This document shows positions 1 to 6,139 of a stretch of DNA of 10,227 nucleotides, in pieces (position 1 is the first letter of the stretch; every line of letters starts with the position of its first letter). Both the position numbers and the translations under genes were made by a program. This DNA comes from PWXP01 sp964487655 (GTDB lineage: Bacteria > Planctomycetota > Planctomycetia > Pirellulales > Thermoguttaceae): assembly GCA_964487655.1 (NCBI GenBank), contig CAZASB010000169.1:1-10227 (forward strand). Direction: 5' to 3'. The notes under the pieces are model-generated. The model was not told where the DNA came from. It searched no databases and saw only the letters and a program-made list of their open reading frames with translations.

Positions 1-329
1 CGGTCGCGAACGAACTCGACCGAGCCTTGGGTGTCGATGGGCGGCTCGGTATTGGGAACGCACGCAATGGAGGTGAACCCGCCGGCCAGTGCGGCGGCCG
101 TCCCGGTGGCAATGGTCTCGTCCTCCTCGCGGCCCGGCTCACGGAGATGGACGTGCATGTCGATCAGGCCTGGTGAAACGATTCGGTCGGAAGCGTCGAG
201 CACTTCATCGCCGTCTTTGGGCGATATGTCGTGGGCGACAATGTGCCCATCGGCGATACGCAAGCTCATGACACGATCGATTCCCCGCGAGGGATCGATC
301 ACTCGGCCGTTCTGGATGAGGATGGGCAT
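1..329 (-). CDS. pyrC: Dihydroorotase, N-terminal part (runs off left edge)
   Basis: Reading from an ATG at 329 toward the window edge gives 109 complete codons with no stop, so only the N-terminal quarter of the enzyme is present. Dihydroorotase is a cytoplasmic zinc amidohydrolase that cyclises N-carbamoyl-aspartate to dihydroorotate, step three of pyrimidine synthesis. Seen directly: the class I signature GLIDMHVHLREPG at about residues 54-66, with metal-binding His59 and His61 and substrate-binding Arg63, and the CVPNTEPP block at about 90-97, whose Asn93 is the usual substrate contact. The first 50 residues form the beta-rich start typical of amidohydrolases (ILIQNGRVIDPSRG). It lies 150 bp downstream of pyrB on the same strand, and this supports a pyrB-pyrC operon feeding product directly from one enzyme to the next. 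The identity is secure; whether the C-terminal half is intact cannot be seen. Confidence 0.95.
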   Translation of the reverse strand, partial: MPILIQNGRVIDPSRGIDRVMSLRIADGHIVAHDISPKDGDEVLDASDRIVSPGLIDMHVHLREPGREEDETIATGTAAALAGGFTSIACVPNTEPPIDTQGSVEFVRD

Positions 330-362
330 GGTGGTTGTGCGTTTGTGGTGGTGTGGCGCCAA

Positions 363-388
363 ATGCCACTGCCGTCCCGGCAGTGCAT
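363..388 (-). promoter_or_regulatory. Hairpin in the pyrB-pyrC intercistronic region
   Basis: CACTGCCG (367-374) and CGGCAGTG (378-385) are perfect complements separated by a 3-nt loop. ATG/CAT (363-365 and 386-388) extend the stem after a one-base bulge. It falls between the pyrB stop (480) and the pyrC start (329). No T-run follows on the minus strand, so a simple rho-independent terminator is unlikely. It may be an RNA-stability or processing element setting the pyrC:pyrB ratio, but that role is inferred only. Confidence 0.4.
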
Positions 389-479
389 CTCCGGCACGTA
401 TCTTGTCCGAGCGTACTGGCAAGGATCTCGGTGCGTCAATGGTATTTTCATGTCGGAACTTCGCGGCGCTCGTTCCGGT

Positions 480-1454
480 CTATGGGTTTCTCCGTCGCAC
501 TCCACTGAGTAGCCACAGAACGGCCATGCGGACGGCAACGCCGTTGGTCACTTGCTCAAGAATGGCGGAGTGACGGCCGTCGGCCACGTCGGGTGTTATC
601 TCGACCCCGCGGTTGATTGGGCCGGGGGCGAGGATCAGGATATCGTCCTTGGACTTCGCCAGCCGTTCGGCATTCATGGCATACAGGTGGGCGTACTCTC
701 GAACCGAGGGGAACGGACGGCCGTACTGCCGCTCGAACTGGATGCGTAGCAAGTTCAGCACGTCCACTCGCGGCAGGATGTCGTCCAATTTCCATGAGTA
801 TTCGACGCCGAGTTCCTCCCATCGCGGCGAGACCAGGGTAGACGGGCCGCACACAATTACGTGGGCCCCGAGCTTCTTCAGGCCCCAAATATTGGAACGG
901 GCGGTTCGGCTATGGGCAATATCGCCTACCATGGCCACCGTCAGGCCCTCGATCCGGCCCCGCCGCTCGCGGATGGTCAGCATGTCCAACAGTCCTTGTG
1001 TCGGATGCTCGTGTGGGCCATCGCCGGCATTGATGACCGACGCACGGAGGTTCTGTGCCAACAGATGGGGGGTGCCGGGAGTGCGGTGCCGGACAATCAT
1101 GACGTCCATGCCCATCGCCTCGATGTTCTTGGCTGTGTCGATGACCGTTTCGCCTTTCGACAGGCTGCTGGTCGAGGCAGAAAAGTCCACGGCATCGGCT
1201 CCGAGCCGGCGTGCCGCGAGCGAGAAGCTGATGCGTGTTCGCGTGGAGTTCTCAAAGAAGAGAGTTACGCAGTTCAGATCGTCGAGCAGGGGAAACTTGC
1301 GTTGGCCCCGAAGCATCGCCTGCTTGAAGACCGCGGCCTTGTCCAGAACGAGGGAGATTTCCGCGGCCGAAAGCTCTTCGAGCCCCAGCAAGTGACGCCG
1401 CGTCCACTCGCCGGGGAACGGCCCCAGCCCGATGTCCTCCGCCACCGTGCTCAT
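480..1454 (-). CDS. pyrB: Aspartate carbamoyltransferase, catalytic subunit
   Basis: This 324-residue protein matches the usual size of the ATCase catalytic chain, which condenses carbamoyl phosphate and aspartate into N-carbamoyl-aspartate in the cytoplasm. Visible motifs in order: the carbamoyl-phosphate loop STRTR (70-74, preceded by FFEN), SSLSKGE with the mobile-loop lysine K100 (96-102), VRHRTPG (121-127), HPTQ (150-153), VGDIAHSRTARSN (176-188), LRIQ (236-239), and the C-terminal PGPINRGVEI (277-286) followed by QVTNGVAVRMA. The presence of SLSKGE, LRxQ and PGPxNRGVEI separates it from ornithine carbamoyltransferase. The ATG at 1454 is preceded by GGAGG with an 8-nt spacer, which supports this start. 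No regulatory chain (pyrI) is adjacent; pyrC follows on the same strand. The last ten residues (LSGVRRRNP region) are basic and probably variable. The identity is very secure. Confidence 0.97.
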   Translation of the reverse strand: MSTVAEDIGLGPFPGEWTRRHLLGLEELSAAEISLVLDKAAVFKQAMLRGQRKFPLLDDLNCVTLFFENSTRTRISFSLAARRLGADAVDFSASTSSLSKGETVIDTAKNIEAMGMDVMIVRHRTPGTPHLLAQNLRASVINAGDGPHEHPTQGLLDMLTIRERRGRIEGLTVAMVGDIAHSRTARSNIWGLKKLGAHVIVCGPSTLVSPRWEELGVEYSWKLDDILPRVDVLNLLRIQFERQYGRPFPSVREYAHLYAMNAERLAKSKDDILILAPGPINRGVEITPDVADGRHSAILEQVTNGVAVRMAVLWLLSGVRRRNP

Positions 1455-1510
1455 CTTTCAATCCTCCCCGATTCGACCCCGGACCATCGCCATCGTTCGC
1501 GCCTTCGGTG

Positions 1511-1538
1511 ATTCTAACATCCGACCGGCCGCTGGCAA
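1511..1538 (-). promoter_or_regulatory. Predicted sigma70-type promoter for pyrB-pyrC
   Basis: On the minus strand TTGCCA (1538-1533, 5 of 6 to the consensus -35) is followed after 16 nt by TAGAAT (1516-1511, 5 of 6 to the -10). The -10 is preceded by TGT, an extended -10 arrangement. A transcript would start near 1504 and leave a roughly 50-nt leader before the pyrB ATG at 1454. The leader is too short for a full attenuator. Confidence 0.55.
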
Positions 1539-1610
1539 GGCGGTACGGCGAGATGCGGCCGCCTCCGCTCCCGGGCAGGGCGCACCCCTCCCGGACGACG
1601 GCCTTGGGGA

Positions 1611-1638
1611 TTGCCCATGCCTGGGCAGTGATTACAAT
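1611..1638 (+). promoter_or_regulatory. Predicted promoter with operator-like inverted repeat for the DUF104-cytochrome unit
   Basis: TTGCCC (1611-1616) and TACAAT (1633-1638, 5 of 6 to the -10 consensus) are separated by 16 nt, about 25 nt upstream of the DUF104 start. A perfect inverted repeat, TGCCCA-TGCC-TGGGCA (1612-1627), overlaps the -35 and half of the spacer, which is a typical place for a repressor site. The -35 match is only moderate. A bound regulator is not identified. Confidence 0.4.
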
Positions 1639-1662
1639 GAAACGGAGGAAAGGAGCAAAGCG

Positions 1663-1854
1663 ATGAGTTTAACCGTCCACGCCATTTATGGGAACGGTGT
1701 GTTTCGCCCGGTGGGACCGGTCGACCTGCCGGAGCATACGCTGGTGCAGTTCGAGCCACGGATTCCGGCCGAAGCCCCCGAGTCCCCCAAAATGCTCATG
1801 AGCGAGGGGTTGGCCAATATCCATGAGATTCTGGGCCGGCGTTACAGTTGCTGA
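1663..1854 (+). CDS. DUF104 (AF2212/PG0164-type) antitoxin-like small protein
   Basis: This is a 63-residue protein starting MSLTVHAIYGNGVFRPVGPV, which is the DUF104 pattern (short beta hairpin, Y-x-N-G-V-x-R-P, then a conserved 'DLPE' turn, here VDLPEHTLVQFEPR). Members are annotated as putative antitoxins, and in Planctomycetes many occur alone. The ATG at 1663 was chosen because AGGAG (1651-1655) lies 7 nt upstream; longer in-frame extensions upstream have no family similarity. The stop at 1852-1854 overlaps the ATG of the multiheme cytochrome (TGATG), suggesting translational coupling. There is no PIN toxin next to it; the only PIN gene in the window is 3 kb away and has its own antitoxin. 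The C-terminus (IHEILGRRYSC) ends soon after a segment that in remembered homologues continues for about 15 more residues, so it may be slightly truncated. Family assignment is good; function is unproven. Confidence 0.75.
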   Translation: MSLTVHAIYGNGVFRPVGPVDLPEHTLVQFEPRIPAEAPESPKMLMSEGLANIHEILGRRYSC

Positions 1855-4800
1855 TGCGACCACTTGAAGCCACTTTTCGTAACGTGTCGCGGTTGCATGT
1901 TTGGATGTGTCTGAGCGCGCTGGCGTTGCTTGCCGTGACGGTGTGGATGATCGCGGCGGAATACGGGCGACCGTGGCGACGATACCAGCGAGAGTACCGG
2001 GTGCTGGTCGAGTTGCGAGGGGAGACGGAGCAGGAATGCAAGTTATTGGCCATCGAACAGATTTGGTTGCCTGACTTGACGCTCGACTATCACTTCCGGC
2101 GCGTGGCTCGTTTCGACCGCTGCACGACCTGTCACCAGGGCATTGCGCAAACTGACCGCGGGTTTCCGCGACCCTTCAGCGTCCACCCGCGTTTGGACCT
2201 GTTCCTGGGCGCGACCAGTCCGCATCCGGTCGATCAGTTTGGCTGTACTGTTTGCCATGACGGGCAGGGGAGTGCCACGTCGTTCCGTTGGACGTCGCAC
2301 ACGCCGAACACGGCAGATGCGATGGCCGGCTGGCGTCGGGATCACGACTGGCGGCCAAATCGCGACTGGGAGTGGCCCATGCTGCCGCGACGGTTCGTGG
2401 AGAGTCGTTGTTTGCAGTGCCACCACGAGGTGACCGATCTGGAGCCAAGCAACCGCTACCTGGATCCGCCGGCCCCGAAACTACTGGCCGGTTACCATCT
2501 GATCCGTGAGAACGGCTGCTTTGGCTGCCACGAGATTCAGGGGTATGACGCCGCGGGGCACCGCATTGGGCCCGACATGCGGCTGGAACCAGACGCGGTG
2601 TCCTTGGTGAAAGAGGGAATACCCGGCACCATGCGCAAGGTAGGCCCGAGCTTGCGGGACATCGCCCAGAAGCTCACTTCGGCGATGCTAATGGATCGCA
2701 TGGCCGATCCGCGTCGGTTCCTGCCCAGCACGCGTATGCCGCGGTTCTTTGGCCTGCACAACCACCTGTTCTCTCCCGCTCTTGAGCAAGCGCGGCGGTT
2801 GGAGCCGGTCGAGATTCATGCGATAGCCGCATACCTGCTCTCGGCGAGTGTACCGATTGAGCCGTTACCCGCGTCCCAAGGGCTTGCGGGCGATCCTGCG
2901 CCGGCGCGGGGGCGCAAGGTGTTCCACATGCAGGGGTGCTTGGCGTGCCACAAGCACGAGGCGTTCCCAGATGGGCAATCGATCGTTGGTCCAGACCTTT
3001 CCCGCATGGGCGCGAAGTACACGACCGATGCCAGCAAAGTGTGGCTGCGGGATTACCTGCGAGATCCTGCGCATCGCTCTCCGCGCACCCTAATGCCGCA
3101 GGTGCCTTTGGAGTCGGTGACCGTGCTGCCCGACTCCAATGACGGGGCCGATAGCTCGCCGTTGCCGGACCCCGTGGCTGACATCATGGCGTTTTTACTG
3201 GACGTGTCGCCGTACACGGCCCTTGCGCCCGAGTATCGACCGGCGGATATCGACACACTCGTACTGGCACATCTGGAAGAGGGTATGCCGCCAGCAGTGG
3301 CGGAACAGGCAGTGCGCGAGGGACTGTCTGAGTTGGCGGCTCGGGAGCTTGGCGGCGATGCCGAGTTGCTGGTTGGTCACTCGTCGCTGGCGAAGAAGCT
3401 TCGCTGCATCGGCCGGCGCGCCATTGCGAAACGCGGCTGCCACGCATGTCATGACATCCCGGGGTTTGAGAACGCGTTGCCCATCGGGCCGGAATTGACC
3501 GATTGGGGGCGCAAACGCGAGTCGCTTCTGGCCTTCGAGCAGGTGGAACGTTATTTGGTCGAAGCGGCTGCTTCCGCGGAGGGCCAGGACGGCGGGGAAT
3601 CCGGCGATTCCGCCACCGACCCGTTCTACATGGACGCCATCCGGCGCGGCCATCGCCATGGTTTCCTGTGGCAGAAACTCCGCGAACCGCGCAGCTTCGA
3701 TTACGGAAAGGCTGTCGAAAAGCCGTTCAATGCGTGGCTGACAATGGGCCAGTTCGACTTCACGGCCGAGCAGCGCGAGGCCATCATGACCTTCGTACTG
3801 GGGCTCACGGCCGATCCGCCTACTGCCCGGTACGTCCATCAACCTGATCCGCGGCGGAGAGCGATTGTCAAAGGCCGCCAAGTGGTTGACCGCCATGCTT
3901 GCGCCGAGTGCCACGCGTTGCGGATGGAGCGATGGGCCGTTGCGTACGATCCGCGGGAGTTCGAGCCGCCGCCGGCCCATGACGACTTCGAGTGGATTCT
4001 GCCGCATTTTTCGGAAGCTGAGGCTGAAGCTTCGCGCAAGGTCGATGATCGGGGGCTTGCCCACGCAACCTTGGCCGGGATGCCGCGGTTGGACGACGAC
4101 GGGCATTTGGCGACGGTTGACGAGGACGAAGACACCCAGGGCAACGAAATCCAGCTCCATGCGTTTGCCTTGTGGGAGCCGGCCGTGCTTGCCGGGGAAG
4201 TATGTGCGGTAGGCGATGCCGACGTGCTGGTCTGGAGCAATCAGATCGGGAAGAAGCATCCTGCGTGGGGTGGTAATCTTGCCAGGCTGTTGTACCCGGC
4301 GGCCTTGGCGGATGTCCGCACGGCTGGCGCCAACCCGATCGGACCGGAGGCATGGGGCTGGCTGCCGCCGCCGCTGGTGCATACCGGGGCGGCTTTGCGG
4401 CCGGAGTGGCTGCACGACTACCTGCTGCGCCCGTTCCCTGTCCGTCCGGCGTCGTTGATGCGCATGCCTCTCTACGCGCTCTCGCCGGAGGAGGCGGGAA
4501 AGCTGGTCGATTTCCTTGCGGCGATTGCCGGCCAGCCGATGCATGCCGCCGGTGAGTCTTCGCCCCGGCGATTGCGCGGCGAGGCGCTCACGCCGGAGCG
4601 GCAAGAGCGATTTGAGGCGGCCATGCACATGCTGCTCGATACGCAAGCGTACTGCGCCCAGTGCCATCGGATTGGCGACTATCAGCCTGGCCGTACGACC
4701 CGTACCGTGCTAGCTCCCGATCTGACGCAAGCGGGCGCCCGGCTGCGAGCCGACTTCCTTCATCGGTGGCTAGCCAGTCCGACGTCGGTCTTGCCCTACA

Positions 4801-4970
4801 CGGTCATGCCGGTGAACTTCCCGCCCTCGGGCAAGCCGCTTGACCCCGACCGCTTTCCCGGCAGCAGCGTTCAGCAGCTTGAACTTATGACCGACCTGCT
4901 GTTGAACTACGATTGGTACCTGCGGCGGCGGCAGTCGGTGCGGGAGGAGATGGGCGAACTCAGGCCGTGA
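1854..4970 (+). CDS. Membrane-anchored octaheme c-type cytochrome, 1038 residues
   Basis: Eight CXXCH heme sites are visible at residues 90, 131, 186, 222, 362, 529, 683 and 934. One N-terminal hydrophobic segment (about 14-35) probably anchors the protein with its bulk in the periplasm. Hemes 1-4 are clustered. From heme 4 onward a module repeats: CXXCH, then a 'GPxLxxxGxxL' turn, then an L-rich helix ending in a Met-Pro likely to supply the axial methionine (STRMP, RTLMP, LMRMP and YTVMP after hemes 4, 5, 7 and 8). The heme 6 module lacks a clear Met-Pro. An acidic, heme-free stretch near 725-790 interrupts module 7. I start at the ATG at 1854, which overlaps the DUF104 stop; a TTG two codons earlier is possible. 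The final five codons come from cassette DNA and overlap the toxin gene. It presumably relays electrons with the cupredoxin and two-heme cytochrome downstream. No catalytic domain is recognised, so the exact partner or complex is unknown. Confidence 0.9.
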   Translation: MRPLEATFRNVSRLHVWMCLSALALLAVTVWMIAAEYGRPWRRYQREYRVLVELRGETEQECKLLAIEQIWLPDLTLDYHFRRVARFDRCTTCHQGIAQTDRGFPRPFSVHPRLDLFLGATSPHPVDQFGCTVCHDGQGSATSFRWTSHTPNTADAMAGWRRDHDWRPNRDWEWPMLPRRFVESRCLQCHHEVTDLEPSNRYLDPPAPKLLAGYHLIRENGCFGCHEIQGYDAAGHRIGPDMRLEPDAVSLVKEGIPGTMRKVGPSLRDIAQKLTSAMLMDRMADPRRFLPSTRMPRFFGLHNHLFSPALEQARRLEPVEIHAIAAYLLSASVPIEPLPASQGLAGDPAPARGRKVFHMQGCLACHKHEAFPDGQSIVGPDLSRMGAKYTTDASKVWLRDYLRDPAHRSPRTLMPQVPLESVTVLPDSNDGADSSPLPDPVADIMAFLLDVSPYTALAPEYRPADIDTLVLAHLEEGMPPAVAEQAVREGLSELAARELGGDAELLVGHSSLAKKLRCIGRRAIAKRGCHACHDIPGFENALPIGPELTDWGRKRESLLAFEQVERYLVEAAASAEGQDGGESGDSATDPFYMDAIRRGHRHGFLWQKLREPRSFDYGKAVEKPFNAWLTMGQFDFTAEQREAIMTFVLGLTADPPTARYVHQPDPRRRAIVKGRQVVDRHACAECHALRMERWAVAYDPREFEPPPAHDDFEWILPHFSEAEAEASRKVDDRGLAHATLAGMPRLDDDGHLATVDEDEDTQGNEIQLHAFALWEPAVLAGEVCAVGDADVLVWSNQIGKKHPAWGGNLARLLYPAALADVRTAGANPIGPEAWGWLPPPLVHTGAALRPEWLHDYLLRPFPVRPASLMRMPLYALSPEEAGKLVDFLAAIAGQPMHAAGESSPRRLRGEALTPERQERFEAAMHMLLDTQAYCAQCHRIGDYQPGRTTRTVLAPDLTQAGARLRADFLHRWLASPTSVLPYTVMPVNFPPSGKPLDPDRFPGSSVQQLELMTDLLLNYDWYLRRRQSVREEMGELRP
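4834..4952 (+). repeat. 119-bp direct repeat, copy A (3' end of octaheme cytochrome gene)
   Basis: This copy encodes PLDPDRF through RRRQSVREEM, in frame at the end of the cytochrome gene. It matches 5808-5914 plus 6015-6026 with a constant offset of 974 bp up to the N run and one mismatch (T4885 versus G5859, Leu to Arg). Similarity ends sharply after the shared ATG of REEM, at the cassette boundary. Confidence 0.93.
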
Positions 4971-5382
4971 ATGAGAGCGACCAGTCTTCCATTGCCAAGT
5001 CTGGGATGAGTGAGAAATGGCGGACGTTGAGCGTCGTCAAGATTAAACCGTGGCTCTTGGCGGTGGATGCGATCAGGAGATCGACATCCGGAACACGCCG
5101 GCCTGATTTTTCCAAGGCGGCCCGCATCTCGGCATAAGTTCGGCCTACGGCTTCATCCACGGGGAGCACTGGCAGGCGTTTCGCGAGAACAGCCTCATAA
5201 GCTTCCCGCAAACGAGAAGAACCTTTCAGTGCAATCCCATACAGCACCTCCGCCTGACACAGCACCGAGATCGCCAGAGCGGAGTCACCCAAAGCTTCCC
5301 ATCGCTGCATCACCGGAGTCAGTGGCCGTGGCTTGATTGGCTGGCAGAAGACCGATGTATCCAGTAGGTGCGTGAGGGCCAC
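4960..5382 (-). CDS. vapC: PIN-domain toxin, VapC-like ribonuclease
   Basis: This 140-residue protein has the PIN nuclease pattern: LLDTSVF with Asp8, QAEVLYG with Glu45, VPDVDLLIAS with Asp99 and Asp101, and a closing TLNVRHFSLIPDLAMEDW (117-134). In this family the acidic residues bind magnesium or manganese for RNA cleavage; VapC toxins usually cut tRNA or rRNA. The start is a GTG at 5382, giving the normal M-x-LLDTS beginning, 3 nt after the antitoxin stop, so the two genes are a tight operon. Its 3' end overlaps the 3' end of the convergent cytochrome gene by 11 bp (4960-4970). The gene opposes the cytochrome operon and lies between direct repeats, consistent with an inserted cassette. 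The catalytic acids look intact, so the toxin is probably active. The RNA target is unknown. Confidence 0.9.
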   Translation of the reverse strand: MALTHLLDTSVFCQPIKPRPLTPVMQRWEALGDSALAISVLCQAEVLYGIALKGSSRLREAYEAVLAKRLPVLPVDEAVGRTYAEMRAALEKSGRRVPDVDLLIASTAKSHGLILTTLNVRHFSLIPDLAMEDWSLSFTA

Positions 5383-5385
5383 TGC

Positions 5386-5655
5386 TCAGTCCTTGAACGG
5401 GTCTTCCCAACGTACTTCATCCAGATGGCGGGGCGGCAGACCGAAATCCTCGGTCAAGGGCCCGTGGCACTGCTCGAATTGCCGGCGAAGTTCCCAGATC
5501 GAACATTCATCCACGCCCTCTGATCGAGACACGGGAACGATGGAGACTAGCGGTTGTAGATCGCGCGTTACCACGACCGCTTGACCTGTGCTAGCGACGG
5601 ACTGACAGAGCGCCGGAAAATCTCTCTGCACCAAGTCCATTTCTATCGTTTTCAT
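5386..5655 (-). CDS. Phd/YefM-type antitoxin paired with the PIN toxin
   Basis: This is an 89-residue protein from the ATG at 5655; a TTG at 5664 would add three residues. The first 45 residues (MKTIEMDLVQRDFPALCQSV, then GQAVVVTRDLQPLVSIVPV) show the Phd/YefM fold: an N-terminal beta strand, a helix, and a beta hairpin with the 'vvvTrdgkPvavlvp' pattern. This domain dimerises and binds its own promoter. The C-terminal half (SIWELRRQFEQCHGPLTEDFGLPPRH, then DEVRWEDPF) should be the disordered toxin-binding tail that neutralises the PIN nuclease. It precedes vapC by 3 nt on the same strand, the usual antitoxin-first order. No strong Shine-Dalgarno is visible before either start. Autoregulation is expected from the family, but I could not pick out an operator. 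An alternative label is a VapB-like antitoxin; the Phd type fits better. Confidence 0.85.
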   Translation of the reverse strand: MKTIEMDLVQRDFPALCQSVASTGQAVVVTRDLQPLVSIVPVSRSEGVDECSIWELRRQFEQCHGPLTEDFGLPPRHLDEVRWEDPFKD

Positions 5656-5807
5656 GACTGACAACCGGTACGGATTCTGAACTTATCGTGGCTTCAATTC
5701 CGCAAGACACGCCGCCTTCGGCTCGTGGCTCGCTACGACTGACAGGGGGATCAACCCCGCACCAAGCTCTATCTTGCCACGGAAGGGGCTTGATGTCAAT
5801 CCTAGTC
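5656..5807. other. Cassette flank without a gene
   Basis: About 150 bp between the antitoxin start and repeat copy B hold no convincing gene. Visible structure: GCCG-CCTT-CGGC, a short hairpin near 5711-5722; a duplicated GGCTCG just after it; and GGGG-ATCAA-CCCC near 5746-5758. The antitoxin promoter should be here, but no well-spaced -35/-10 pair stands out. The last codons read in the cytochrome frame (VNPSQPLDP) loosely resemble VNFPPSGKPLDP of copy A, so homology may extend slightly upstream in decayed form. Confidence 0.4.
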
Positions 5808-6026
5808 AGCCGCTTGACCCCGACCGCTTTCCCGGCAGCAGCGTTCAGCAGCTTGAACGTATGACCGACCTGCTGTTGAACTACGATTGGTACCTGCGGC
5901 GGCGGCAGTCGGTGNNNNNNNNNNNNNNNNNNNNNNNNNNNNNNNNNNNNNNNNNNNNNNNNNNNNNNNNNNNNNNNNNNNNNNNNNNNNNNNNNNNNNN
6001 NNNNNNNNNNNNNNCGGGAGGAGATG
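5808..6026 (+). repeat. 119-bp direct repeat, copy B (interrupted by the N run)
   Basis: Positions 5808-5914 and 6015-6026 together equal copy A (4834-4952) with one mismatch. Sequence before the N run ends at the base corresponding to 4940, and sequence after it begins at the base corresponding to 4941. The two halves therefore abut perfectly if the gap has zero true length. Confidence 0.9.
5915..6014. other. Assembly gap, 100 N
   Basis: Exactly 100 undetermined bases, the conventional placeholder for a gap of unknown size. It lies inside repeat copy B, where short-read assemblers often break. Confidence 0.99.
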
Positions 6027-6073
6027 AACTTGCCGTAAGCCGCGGTTGGGTGGCGATTTGGCCGCTCCTGGGG

Positions 6074-6091
6074 TATACTGGAGGAAACATG
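6074..6091 (+). promoter_or_regulatory. Possible -10 box and ribosome site before the cupredoxin operon
   Basis: TATACT (6074-6079, 5 of 6 to the consensus) lies just downstream of repeat copy B and is followed at once by GGAGGAAAC-ATG. No convincing -35 is found at 15-19 nt. If real, it would give the cupredoxin and two-heme cytochrome their own transcription after the operon was interrupted. If only the SD is real, it drives the short leader ORF at 6089. Confidence 0.3.
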
Positions 6092-6139
6092 ACCAATCCG
6101 ATGCGTGGCGTTTTGCCGAGGATAAAAATCCGCCCATGA
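6089..6139 (+). CDS. 16-codon leader ORF overlapping the cupredoxin start
   Basis: ATG at 6089 opens MTNPMRGVLPRIKIRP, stopping at 6137-6139. It has the best Shine-Dalgarno in the region (GGAGG at 6080-6084, 4 nt before the ATG; GAGGAAAC closer in), whereas the cupredoxin ATG at 6136 has only GAGG at 6118-6121. Its stop overlaps that ATG as ATGA, so ribosomes finishing the leader could restart on the cupredoxin. The peptide is basic and has no family resemblance. The alternative is a non-coding accident, or a longer cupredoxin starting upstream at TTG 6046. Confidence 0.35.
   Translation: MTNPMRGVLPRIKIRP

Larger units (their letters stand above)
5808..6038 (+). pseudogene. Orphaned 3' end of the octaheme cytochrome gene
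   Basis: Without the N run this stretch encodes the last 43 residues of the cytochrome, PLDPDRF through RRRQSVREEMNLP, followed by a TAA at 6036-6038. It has no start of its own and no signal peptide. The ending MNLP differs from the MGELRP ending of the full-length gene, whose last codons lie in the toxin cassette. I infer that this is the ancestral end of the gene, left behind when the cassette inserted, because it sits directly upstream of the cupredoxin gene in the natural operon order. The alternative is that it belongs to another strain's allele joined by the assembler. Confidence 0.7.

Noticed and set aside
31..573. Plus-strand open frames of 60-260 codons across 31-1511
   Set aside because: They are antisense to pyrC and pyrB, have no family resemblance, and are explained by GC-rich codon use.
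1663..1854. DUF104 gene as the antitoxin of the PIN toxin at 4960-5382
   Set aside because: The PIN toxin has its own Phd-type antitoxin 3 nt upstream, and the DUF104 gene is 3 kb away on the other strand.
3195..4667. 490-codon minus-strand open frame inside the octaheme cytochrome gene
   Set aside because: Arg/Gln/Pro-rich with no domain, fully antisense to a gene with eight heme motifs; a typical shadow frame.
4834..5914. Composite transposon or insertion sequence
   Set aside because: No transposase or integrase is encoded between the repeats, and the repeats are cytochrome coding sequence rather than IS ends.
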